Below, in pieces: positions 26,501 to 64,000 of a DNA stretch of 64,000 bases. This DNA comes from Brachyhypopomus gauderio (taxonomy: Eukaryota > Chordata > Actinopteri > Gymnotiformes > Hypopomidae). Numbering within the stretch: position 1 is the stretch's first letter; every line of letters starts with the position of its first letter. Under the pieces are notes generated by a model that was not told the origin of the DNA, did no database searches, and worked only from the letters and a program-made list of their open reading frames with translations. A program made the position numbers and the translations under genes. The stretch spans positions 32,138,971-32,202,970 of the forward strand of contig NC_135214.1 of NCBI RefSeq assembly GCF_052324685.1, written 5' to 3'.

Positions 26501-28883
26501 TTATGGAATCTGTACTGTTTAAAATCCTAAATCTCTCTGTCTGGTATGTGATGAATCTCCTAAGAGGCATACAAAAAAAGAACTTTGAAAAAGGGTGGCT
26601 GTCTCATTTTTGTTTCAATAAGCAGTAAAATATAAACTTGAAGCTTACTAATACCAATCATTAAAAATGTGAAGCCCTAAACTATTACGGTACGATTACT
26701 ATCGAATCAGAAACTGATAACAAGGTGATGTGATTGTGCCTTGAGTGTCACATAATCAGGCTGCTTTCTTGTTTATGTTATAAGTAATTAGTAAAGTAGT
26801 CGTGGCTCACTGCAGAGCGGGCCATTTCATTCCATCTCTATCTGCCTTGCTACAAGTGTATTCAAAGCCAACCAGCAGCAGAAAACCCTATTTGTGGTCA
26901 AGCTGCACTGCACTGTGTGGAATGTAAGATAGCAAAGCGGATGTATACAAGTGTTACTGAACCCTGCCTGCATTAACACCAACTCTGACGGGCAAAGTGA
27001 AAAGCTCCGCGGTACCTACCTTGTTTGTGTGGGGTTATTAGAAAATTCACCTAACAATTTGTGGTCTAAAGCACATATGGATTACTTATGGCTGTCCTCA
27101 CAAGGAATGTGATCAGATATGTTGGGGTGTCAGTACAAGGCAAATGAAAAATGTAGTATTAAAATTATTTAATATGCCTTTTAAAGCCGTGCTGTGCTTG
27201 ATGTGTAAAAAAAAAAAAAAAAAAAAAAAACTTTTGCAAAAAGCTGTGACAATCAGTGGTGTAGTTATTGCTATGCAGCTGCGAATGCTTAGATCCATAT
27301 TTTTTTATTTTACTGTAGTTATTTGGATTACATTGATTGCACAATACACCACTTTATTTTACACATGCAAAACAATATTTTACACAAGTGAAGAATGTCT
27401 TAAATTTAAGACCAAGGAGCATACAACTTAAGTTTTTTTTTTTAACAATACACAGTAAAAACTGTAGTGAACCTGAGCACACCTCAATACCTTTTTATAT
27501 CTCGTTATGTATGTGATGTACGAGAATTCCAACCTGCGAGAAATTTCCCAGTATCGATTATCATTTTACAACCATGCTGTCAACAAAGTAAATGCATGTG
27601 GTCATGACACCCTTAAGGGATGTAGCAATTAATGCTGCATTATTGAGGTCATGTTAGCTTGAGTTTATTCATACAAGATGTCCATATGGCAGTACCACCT
27701 CTGCCACTATGTTGCCCTTAGAAAAAGAAGCTTTATGTTAATCATGCAAGACCATGCAGGGTATGTCTGCTCGAGTAATGCCATGAATATATGCCGAAAG
27801 GTTTTTTGAAAAGACATGTTTAAATGTTGTACCGGAAGCTAGCTCAACCACATTACTCTGAAAGCACAAGCCTGTTCACATGGGAGTGTCTTGTACAGTT
27901 ACACGCAAACTCATTCACCCCAAAACAGTAATATTAGCTGCATACATTTCAGCAAGAGTGAGATAAACGCAATTCTGCACGTGTACATGTAGTTACATAG
28001 CTAGCCAGGTAGATATATGTATAATGAGTAGCAATTCAAAGCTGGGTGACCACAAACAAAAAAATAAAAATAAGAATGCAAGCTAGCTAGCTCACCAACT
28101 TACATCCATGTGCAAACTTGGGTGTTTGGCTACAAAAACTGAAAATAGAACAAGGCCACCACTGTTGTGCACTTGTACATCAAATTATGAAGCTCCGAGT
28201 TTACGTAATTGTGATTACTGGATAATATGGGCCATGTCAAGACAATCCCGTCAGATAGCTAGCGAAACAGCTTTGTGGAATAAATCTAATTTCAGCCTGC
28301 CGCCGCGTCGAAACTAGCTGGCTGGCTAACCAGGCATGCTAGCTAGCTAACTTCCAACTGGCTGGGTGCTTTTGACAGCCCACTGAAGGCAATAACGTAA
28401 CTTGGAGAAAAAAAATCTGTAGAGTTTATACTCGAAGAGGACATCGAATATCAAGACAGCGGACAGGAAACCACCACAGTGCTCCACACAAAAAAAAACA
28501 CACACACACAGTGGAGGATATTAGCAAGCTAGACGTCTTTACAAACAGTTCTGAGTAACGTCGGAAAATGACACCAACACACCTCCTCCTGCCACTAGCC
28601 GACTAGCGCGGAGCTAACCGCCGCACAAAGCGTTGCCATGATCATCCATGATCTGGGAAAGCGGGGGAAATGCGAGTGACGTATTCTCGGCGCGAGCTAA
28701 GGCTTCGCGAGCTAAGCTAACGGGCTAGCTAAAGCTAACGTCTCACAACGCTCACTAACGGCACGACGAACGCGCAAATAGCAAATTTGCAGCTCCCGGC
28801 AAATCGAATCTGCCTCAGCGTTACGATGTGAATACAGCAATTCACACTTACAGTCTCTCCTCTCCGCTCTCTGCGGCGGCCAT
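22312..28883 (-). CDS. mecp2: Methyl-CpG-binding protein 2 (e1-type isoform)
   Basis: MeCP2 binds methylated DNA in chromatin and recruits NCoR/SMRT co-repressors. Coding exons (minus): 28883-28852, 24781-24416 and 23551-22312, joining in phase to 545 codons. Exon 1 encodes [11 protein letters not shown], the counterpart of the mammalian e1 start. The MBD straddles the second junction: [19 protein letters not shown] and [10 protein letters not shown], then [13 protein letters not shown] and [13 protein letters not shown], keeping the two arginines (TRK, AFRSK) that contact methyl-CpG. AT-hook-like [12 protein letters not shown] and KKRGRKP follow. [11 protein letters not shown] matches the NCoR/SMRT interaction core. 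A His-rich run and the conserved tail [20 protein letters not shown] end the protein. The introns sit where they do in the human e1 transcript. Large antisense frames opposite the last exon are composition shadows. Confidence 0.97.
24782..28851 (-). other. mecp2 intron 1, about 4.1 kb
   Basis: Lies between the e1 start exon (donor GTAAGT) and the MBD exon (acceptor GTGCAG). It is mostly A/T-rich, with a poly-A run at 27208-27230. I found no second start exon like mammalian exon 2 (e2 isoform). The promoter-proximal part (28.0-28.75 kb) is crowded with GCTAGC, GCTAAC and AGCTAG words. Confidence 0.7.
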
Positions 28884-29060
28884 TTTTATTTAAATAAATA
28901 AATTTCCAAAAAATCACGCAACATCTTTGTGGTTACCCCTCACCCTCTCCCACTCCCTCTACACCATCGCTTCTGCTCGACATCTCGCGAGACATGAGCT
29001 AAAACTAAACAGTTATTAGTAGAACTTCCCGCGAGAACTGGCGAAAGATAATCATCAGAG
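28884..29060 (-). promoter_or_regulatory. mecp2 promoter with TCTCGCGAGA palindrome
   Basis: The palindrome TCTCGCGAGA is at 28983-28992, about 100 bases upstream of the mecp2 ATG. A related CCGCGAGAAC is near 29028. This element marks many TATA-less CpG promoters and is bound, when unmethylated, by BANP; Kaiso has also been linked to it. The ATG context also holds GGCGGCCAT, a partial YY1-like core. Confidence 0.6.
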
Positions 29061-30228
29061 AAGAATGTCTAGGCCGTGTAAGGGACACTGCAATGCACAT
29101 TAGAATAACAGTCCAGGACAGTTTTAGAATCTTTGTATTCGTTTGCCGCTAAATATTATTTATATTTGTCTCAAAAAAGACTCTAAAAGTTGCACCTAAA
29201 ATTTTAGGTCACTATTTGGTTAAAGTAGCCTACAGGTCACCAGCTTTTCCTAGTAGGCCTGTTTTATAGTTAGAGGATTAGAACATAGAATATTGTCTGA
29301 ACTGCCTAACATATTTCCCCAAATAATTAGATGTTTCTGTGGTATACGCATTCACAACTATTAACAATTACACAGTTCTGTCGTTTACGAATGGGCTCCT
29401 ATTGTGGGAAGTCTGAGTACAGCAGCCTACTATCAACTTATTAGTAAAGCATTAAGAGCTAGGACACGAACAGGAATATTTATTTGCGTTTAAGGTCTTC
29501 ATTTACTTTTTATTTCAAGATCCAACAAAATAAACTTGTGTGTGACTATTTGTTCATAAACTGCACTATAATTAGCCTACTTATGTCTTCTTATCCCATC
29601 CTCACTGCTATTTCACAGGAGACAAATAGACGTCAAACATCTCCGTCTACTCATGCTTCTTTACATTGGGCATCACACAGTTAACCTCGTTTGAGCCCAA
29701 ATGCAAAATACAGAAATGGTTCGTGCTCACAGCATAATTTACTTTCTATAATTCAAAATTTGAACCAAAAGCTTTTGAAAGATAATTTGGTGATTTGACA
29801 GTGACAATTAAGTTTGTCATAATTGGATATGTCAATATATAATTCACGGCCATATTTATTTGATGTAAAACTTAATCTGATATGAGTGATTTTCCCAGAA
29901 ACACATCGATCAGTGTAGAGTGGATTATCATCTAAACACTGCAATGGTTATGCGGAAACCTAATCGGTCGTACAACATTGAGCATAGTTTTCAGTTGCGT
30001 GTCAATTACAATCACGCCTACAACCATTTCCCCATCCTTATGTGGAGGCGGTAACAAGTCAAATTAATTAAAATAGGGCGTGCTAAGGCGTACGGCCTTT
30101 TCTTTCTACTGAGCTCAGGTTTATTTCTGTGCGTCTACATTATTTTTTAAGACTTTTAAAAAATATTTTTTAAGTGCAGTTTTTAAAATAATATTTTTAC
30201 TGTATCAATCGTTTGACTTTGAACAGCG
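29061..30228. other. Intergenic region between divergent mecp2 and bmb
   Basis: mecp2 (minus) and bmb (plus) are head-to-head, with 1,345 bases between their start codons. The mecp2 side is CpG-rich and the bmb side A/T-rich, with T/A runs near 30140-30200. I see no CpG cluster at the bmb start, so the two starts look like different promoter types. No coding exon is seen. Confidence 0.5.
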
Positions 30229-33200
30229 ATGCGTGCCGTTTCAGTACTTTGCATTGTGAGTTGCAGCTCTCTTTGTATCGTGGCTGCCGATCAAAGTTTA
30301 GAAAGTAAAGGCCGAGACGAACTACAAAAGGTCCGCGAATTCGCCGCGTCGCCGCGCTATGGAGAATGTTGGTCCCGAGCGCTGGACAAAATCCATACGA
30401 GGTGCCGACAGTTTTCCGACGACACGCAAAGCGAGATTGCGTTGGCCTTCACTCACTGTCACCTGAGAAGGTCGCAACCGCCCACCCAGGAACGCAACAT
30501 TGTTTTCCCAATGTGTTTTGTATTTGTAAGAGACAGGTGAATGCTCCTACTAAGGAGTGTTTTCTCACACGTATTTCAACGTAGGTCTGGCCGTAGTTTT
30601 CCGGAGTGCCCCGAAGGCAGCGATGTTAAAACTTGCACCCGCAACATGGACCCTGTTGCTTTCAACACCTACACGGAGTTCTTCACCCACGCCCATAGCA
30701 TCTGCCATTACCTGCAGGGAGAGCGGTGGCAGCATCAGGCAGAAAACACCATCAACAGGTGCCTCCAAGAAAGCAAGCACATTTAGTTGTGGTGTTTTAG
30801 TGCATCCAGATCATTTAACTGATTGGTCGTTCTTAATGAGATGGCAGTTTTATGTGACAAGAACTTAAATATTTAGTCAATTTGCAAACACAACGTCTAT
30901 GTTGATAGAAGCCTATGTTAATTTGACGCTTCCCAATTCGTGGTGTCACACCAAGCAGATAATGTAGGAGTGTGTGTTGCTCGAGGCCAGTGTCCTGACA
31001 CTTGTTTCTGTGCCTTTATAAATGGTTCTCTGCAAATCAGAAGCATCTGTGTTTTGGTACTAAATGTCTCTGTGTCTCAGGTTGAGGGAGAGTTCAGCTG
31101 GCGTGGCTGAGCGACTTGTTTCCACCCAGCGTATGGCAGAGGATCTTGTGGAAGCCCAGAGCATGACCCTCAAATCACAGGAAGCCATCTTGCGCAACGG
31201 AGAGGAGCTCAAACACACACTGCATGACTCCGCTAAAGGTGGCTTTAAAAGCTACAATTTTGATTCATACTGAGTTTTATGCACCTTTTGCTGACATACC
31301 AATCTCCATATTAACCTATGGTCAAAATGCATTAGTGAAGCATCTTCAGTTCCTTAGAAAGTAAAGCTTCAGGCAGTGGATGGTTATGGATGAAGAAAAC
31401 TGGCATTCTCTTCTGTGTTCATCCTTCCTCCTCTTCCATGTGTGTTAAGATGTTGTCCCTGCTTTCCTTCCATATCCAACTTTGCTTTTTTTTCCTGGTT
31501 ATGTTGAGAAATGAAGTTCAGAGGTTTATGAACCTTTACAAGAGTTGTTTTAATATCCTGTTTAACATTTGGTCTTCTTGTTTGGCCCCTTGTTTTGTTT
31601 ATTATATATATTTTTATTATTGTTCACTAAATTAAATGTATCTCCTTGCAGGTTTGAAGGATGTGTTTGCCGAAATGAGGCATTCTGTGCAGGAGCAGCA
31701 AGTGGCGTTTGTGGAGATATTTAACCGCGTGGCCTTCCTCCAGAGCTTCATCATGACGGAGTCTCACACCCTGAGCTCTTTGTTCTACAACGCTTTGGGC
31801 TTTTGCGCCTCCTTCCTGCTCACCTCCACACGCCGCACCTGTGGGGCCAGGTGAATGAGGAGCAGACTTGATACCAGGCCAGAAACCATGTCATCAGGTT
31901 TCATGTCGAACCTTGTGATTGGTCTGGAGATTGATGACATCAAATTGTTGCCAAACATGCATATTAGTGTGTGCATGAGAACTTTATGGTCTTTTATCAG
32001 CATTTTATGATGAGGGATAACCCTGACAACATTGAAGCGTTGCAGTATTCAATGTACACCAATCCGCATGATTCAGTGTTCTAATATGAACAGTCTTTTC
32101 TAAAGCATTAAATCATTAGTTGTTTTGCATGTTTATAATTTTTCATCCCTGCTGGGTGAAATTCTGCCTCTTAATTGTAGTTCCTGAGTCTTGTGGTGTT
32201 TTTGTTTGTTGTTGTCATGCTCATATTGTATGACAACGTAGAAGCATGTCAATTTGAACGATGTTATTCTTCGTGCTTGGTCTTAGATTTTTTCTGTTCG
32301 GGTTGGTAGCCCTGAACATATATCTGGAGAGGTTAATCTGTCAGATGGTGATGGAAGATGATAATCCAGGATATCAACAAATGGTGGGTTACTGAACTCT
32401 ACATAAGTGTATTCAGTTACAGGTCCTGAATTCATGTTTCTTGGAGTGAATATCAATTTATGTGAAATTATGAAATTTGTTACATTATGCTAGCTGTAAG
32501 GTAATCTCACTGTTTGCTGCTATTGTTGTATAGGAGCGGATTTCCTTATTGGTTGGGCTTCTCAGAAAAGTCATGGTTCTGATTGGCTGCTTTGTTCTGT
32601 TGTACTTTGCTGTGCGATTCCGGAACATTAACAGAGAAAGTCTGGAGATTCTGAGAGAGCTAAAAGAAACTCACTCTAATCTCCAGCAAGCCTTGCAGAG
32701 GGCAGGTGAGATGTCTTCAGAGTGAGCGAGCATACCATTTCACACATTCTGTTACGTCCTCATTTTGTAAATGCATCCAATATGTTTTTGGAGCGTACTA
32801 AGATTCTAAGAAGTACCAGTACTTTCCAGAACGTCTTTCGGGTTCCACGAATGAGTGGAATACACCCAGGCAGAAGCTATCGGCTGGGAAGTGGCGTCAG
32901 GTACACGAGAACAGTGTGGTGGTTTTGCATCCCTGCAGTGCCATAGATGCAACGGTGCCGTCATTTTCTACCCTCCACAGCAGTAAGAAACCTTCATTTC
33001 CTTGTCAGATGAGGGTTAACAAGTATAATATAACTTGCAAATGAGTTAACACGCCTATATGTTGTGTTAACTCATTTGTGGTTGCCAGGTAGGCAGATCG
33101 AGAGCTTCATTGCTCCGCCGGAGGAGCTGAGGTCTGCGGAGATCCTTGGCAGACGGCAGCGGCGGTCCTCTGGCTCTCGTGGGCGTAACTCCTCCACACT

Positions 33201-33726
33201 GGTTTACAGCGTGCTTGTGGAGAACGACCAGGTAAGAATGCCATCTAGCCCTGCCTCCGCCCCCAGGTAAAGGTGAGAGCAGAAAACACTGCTGCGGTCC
33301 TAGAACCTCCTTGCACTCTTTTACTTGGACCACTACACCTGATCTCAACCCTTTACTTACTAATCCAGGTCCCTCTTTATTTGGAGTAGGTGCGTTAAAG
33401 CTGGGAAAATGTGAGATGCATAGGAAGGTTCCTCAGATGGTGAACAGAACTTATGGCAATCCCAAGTTAGCACTTGTAATGCTTTTGTTGTTTAGTGCTA
33501 ATGCTCCATTGTAACTTAATGTAATCTGCATGTACATTCTAAATCTCCCCTTCTAATAGTTTCCAGGTATTTGTAGAATTCACTAATTGCTGGTGGTTTT
33601 ACAACGCATCTCAATTAGGAACACATCCATTTGCTAATGTGGTTTAATTGCTCCCTGCAGCCAAGGTATAGCTTGAGGAGCAGGAAATCCTTATGTGGTC
33701 CGGAGCCAAAAGGACAGACAGACTGA
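30229..33726 (+). CDS. bmb: Brambleberry (Kar5/GEX1-type nuclear fusion protein)
   Basis: Brambleberry acts in nuclear-envelope fusion; in zebrafish it is a maternal factor needed for karyomeres to fuse in early embryos, and it is related to yeast Kar5 and plant GEX1. Exons: 30229-30470, 30585-30758, 31081-31238, 31652-31850, 32287-32383, 32534-32705, 33089-33231 and 33661-33726, in phase, 416 codons, stop TGA. Visible features: a signal peptide (MRAVSVLCIVSCSSLCIVAA); a Cys-containing ectodomain (GECWSRALDKIHTRC, FTHCHL, PECPEGS, MDPVAFNTYTEFFTHAHSIC); a helical middle region (SSAGVAERLVSTQRMAEDL); hydrophobic segments (FFLFGLVALNIYL, KVMVLIGCFVLLYFAV); and a basic C-terminal tail. The exon 1 donor (AAG/GTCGCA) is weak. 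A stronger GTGAAT at 30537 would leave only a 48-base intron, so I prefer 30470. Confidence 0.87.
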
Positions 33727-33872
33727 TGCAGATTACTTTGGATGCCGTTCATGTTTGGGGATATTGGCTTATCCATTTGATGTCTGAAACCGCATCTGCA
33801 GAATGCTAAGTGAGGCTTGCACATTATTATTAGGGCATGTCTTTGATGAATTGGTTATTCTTGTATTACTGT

Positions 33873-33878
33873 AATAAA
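33873..33878 (+). terminator. Polyadenylation signal AATAAA of bmb
   Basis: AATAAA lies 146 bases after the bmb stop codon on the same strand, the first canonical signal after the gene. Confidence 0.6.
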
Positions 33879-36254
33879 GGTGATTTTAATCATCTGCACT
33901 GTTATTAACCTATTTGAAATAATTTGGTACTTGGCGAACTTGATTTGCTGTTTTGGGAATTGCAGATACCATATTATCAGACTCCCTCAGCAACACCACC
34001 ACCTTCTGGTCAAACACTGGCACTACTGTTTCCTACCTTTTGTAAAACTTTCAAAGGCAACCACCAAGGGGCCCATATGGATAATACTGTAACACTTAAC
34101 AGCACAATTTGTGATGATGTAAAAATAAAGTTTTTACATTTTTTATTTTACTTGGCATATCTTTTATGTTAAGTACATTTATTTTATTTAAACATTTTTT
34201 TAAATTGGAGAATATGAAACATGATTATGAAAGGAACAGTAGTTTTTCATCATGAACCAATTTTCCAGGACTAGTTTAAGGGGTCAAATGATAAGAATTC
34301 TCACTGGAGACTCACAGTTTTGAATGTCAACTTTTGTCTGAGGCAAAACTTTATGTATGGAAATTTTACATGTTAAACCTTGTAGGTTCACTGCAACCTC
34401 CATGACCTCCGTCACATTAAGGCAGTAGAGTCGAAGTTCCTGAAAGTGCTGTGGCTACATGCTGTTATAGGAGCTACTTACTTGAGTCTTATGAATTTAG
34501 CTCAGCATAAATATTTACAGGAAATACCAACTGAGTTTGGTTGGTCCGTTTCCCATCATTCTTTGAAAAATGGAAGAAGGATTTTGAAGTTGATTTAGCT
34601 GTGTTTAATACTGTGCTTTCCATTCCTGTGGGGCCAGTCACAGACACTGAATTAGAAAGTGTCCCCTATGTCCTATGGTATTTCCACTGGTTCTTAGCTC
34701 CAGTCCTGTCCCCTGGGGCCACTAACCCAGCTGTATCGGCTGTTGACATGCCACAGCCAGGTAGCCAAGGAACGAGACTACTGTGAGGGTCCTATCCAAA
34801 ACACGCCAGTCCCTAAATCAGTTCATTGGCACTGCGTGGGTCGATCATAAAGCTGTAGTTAAGCGCTCTTTCTCCGCATCTCGTATACAACAGCACGCAT
34901 TTGTGTGCAGAAGTTGAGACGCAGTGTCTAAATGTGAGGATTTTACATGTAATTATTTTAGGATTAAAGGCATCACACACTGCACGTGTAAATACGAAAT
35001 GAAATATAAATATTACTGGAAAAAAGTCCTTTAAGGAACTCTAGATTTTAACTCAACGGTTCTCTCTCTCAACTAGTATTCTCTGCTCATAACAGTTTTA
35101 AAAACATTTTCTCCGGTTTAAACTATTTGAGCAATCTGGGTCAGATTGGAGACGAGTGCACGACCTTTTACGCGCATGTTTACCAACTTCTCACTCCCCT
35201 CCCATTTAACGTCTTTTTATTCAGAGTAAATATTTAATTTGATTACAGTAAACTAACGTCATCAGTTGAGAAACTCAATAACGAGTGTTATTTCCACAGA
35301 AGACGTTTTCAGATGGCGAGAAAGACGTTGAAATCCTTTCAGCGTTTTTCCTCGCATCAAATTTCAAGCGCAAACCCCATGGACAAGGGAAAAAACCCAA
35401 ATGGGAAACAGACTTTGGGAAAAATGGAGATGGCGGAGGAGGAGGAGGAGGAGGAGGAGGAAGAGGGGGGGTTGAGACTAGGTTTCATATGTCCACAAAG
35501 TAATGCGCACGGGAGCGGCGAAAAAAGGAGACAGTCGAGGAGGAGGTCTACGGTTAACTACGGGACTTGACCTCGAGGTTCTTAACGTACAATGCGTCTA
35601 CAACCGGAGAAGACCATAAGTAAAACGTACACGGATTTAAGGGGAGAGCGCGACAGTCGAGTCATTTAAGGAATAATTTGTTGCATTTATTTTGGAGGAC
35701 AACAGTTCAATGATCTGAAGGGCAAAAGCATGTTTTGATTGTGCGTGGAGCGGCTGAGTGTGCAGAATCTGAAGAACGGTTCGGTGGGAAACGGAGAACC
35801 ACCGACTGCACGCACGAATACGGAGACCATCATCACGTGTGCGCACGCTTCAAACTTTTAAAATGCATTTTGTTGGCCTTTGCCCCCCATTTTTTATGCT
35901 TTTAATATAATGGATATATTTAGCATTGTGGAATAAAACCGTGTCAAGATGGACTAAGATATGTAATCCTAATTTTCCTCCGATGGCAGTAGCCTAGTGT
36001 GTTACTTTTGTTCTTTGAAGGGCTTTGCGTTCAGTTCAACACGATGAGCCCAGAAAGACTGACTATATTTTCTTACCGTTAGCGATTATCTGTGGCGTTA
36101 CAACCTAGCTACGAACGTCGTTTCATAAAATAAACGTTTTATACTCGTAGCATAGATGTGTTTTAAATGTACAAGGCAAATTAGACCAGTGTTTAAATCA
36201 CTTATACTGTTAATTGGCTTCATAGATTTGTTTTTTCCGACCTGAAAGTGACCC
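33879..36254. other. Intergenic region between bmb and fgd1
   Basis: No coding exon is recognised. It contains a GGA-repeat stretch near 35430-35470, read as poly-Glu or poly-Gly in short open frames, and A/T-rich DNA around 34.1-34.3 kb. A short open frame at 34541-34786 resembles nothing known. Confidence 0.5.
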
Positions 36255-36578
36255 TTATTTCCAGCCAGTCTTTGATGGAGTTTTACACCGTTCAGAAGCC
36301 CTTGGATCGGATCTTCCCTCTACCGCTACCCAGCATACTGGCAGATCGTTACCGTATAACTGGTATCGTTCAACTTTCAGTTTAAAACAGACAGACGACG
36401 ACGGTACTGTTGGGACAGGCAGCTTGACGGTGCCCGGAGCTGGACGTGCAGCCCTCCGTATTCCAGTTTGGTGTGATTTGTCGTTGGAGCTGGAATATAA
36501 AGCCATATATTCCTGCCTTTCCTTCTAAAGAAAGACCTCCACGTCCTGCACCCTATGCCCGCGTAAGAGCGAGCAGGC
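36255..36578 (+). promoter_or_regulatory. Probable fgd1 5' UTR and promoter
   Basis: CpG-containing DNA directly precedes the fgd1 start. An in-frame TAA at 36564-36566 lies five codons before the ATG, which sets 36579 as the first usable start in that frame. No TATA box is evident and the transcription start is not resolved. Confidence 0.45.
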
Positions 36579-63906
<27,328 letters not shown>

Positions 63907-64000
63907 GTCTGTCACCCCCTGGCAGACACTTGTAAAAGACACTTGTAAAATAAAAGTACAAGATTTGATACTTGAAATGTTATTTCTTCATTCTGTATTT

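Noticed and set aside
35285..35570. Short frames with poly-Glu or poly-Gly near 35.4 kb
   Set aside because: Caused by a GGA repeat; no homology, and the frames overlap each other.

Overview
The window is vertebrate nuclear DNA, most likely from a ray-finned fish. Genes are split by GT-AG introns, long dinucleotide repeats are dense, and one gene is brambleberry, a nuclear fusion factor best known from zebrafish. Five protein-coding genes can be rebuilt exon by exon with matching splice phases. I see no tRNA, rRNA, CRISPR array or bacterial operon, and no new multi-gene system.

Layout: (1) 1-4126, minus: the 5' end of hcfc1 (host cell factor 1), eight coding exons covering the Kelch propeller and the start of the first fibronectin-III region; the gene runs off the left edge. 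(2) 4127-5670: hcfc1 upstream region with a cluster of YY1-type motifs. (3) 6868-14398, minus: irak1, complete, 14 coding exons, 703 codons. (4) About 14.4-22.3 kb: gene-poor DNA, part of it probably mecp2 3' UTR. (5) 22312-28883, minus: mecp2, complete, three coding exons, 545 codons, e1-type start. (6) 30229-33726, plus: brambleberry (bmb), complete, eight exons, 416 codons, head-to-head with mecp2. (7) 36579-63906, plus: fgd1, ten coding exons in the window (720 residues, through the start of the first PH domain), running off the right edge.

The order hcfc1-irak1-mecp2, all on one strand, matches human Xq28, so this is an old syntenic block; fgd1 lies on Xp in human. The genes do not form one pathway. 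HCF-1 is a chromatin and transcription scaffold, IRAK1 a kinase of Toll/IL-1 signalling, MeCP2 a reader of methylated DNA, Brambleberry a nuclear-envelope fusion protein and FGD1 an exchange factor for Cdc42.

Two mobile elements sit in fgd1 introns. One is a non-autonomous LTR element with two 298-bp LTRs that read as identical and a 5-bp target duplication. The other is a hAT-type element with terminal inverted repeats and an 8-bp target duplication. Other points: a GC-AG intron in irak1, a short fgd1 first exon far upstream of the rest, an fgd1 exon squeezed between two (GT)n tracts, a TCTCGCGAGA palindrome at the mecp2 start, and GCTAGC/GTTAGC-type words crowded around the hcfc1, irak1 and mecp2 promoters. 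Exon borders were placed by eye from splice consensus, reading phase and recalled human protein sequences; no alignment or transcript data were available.
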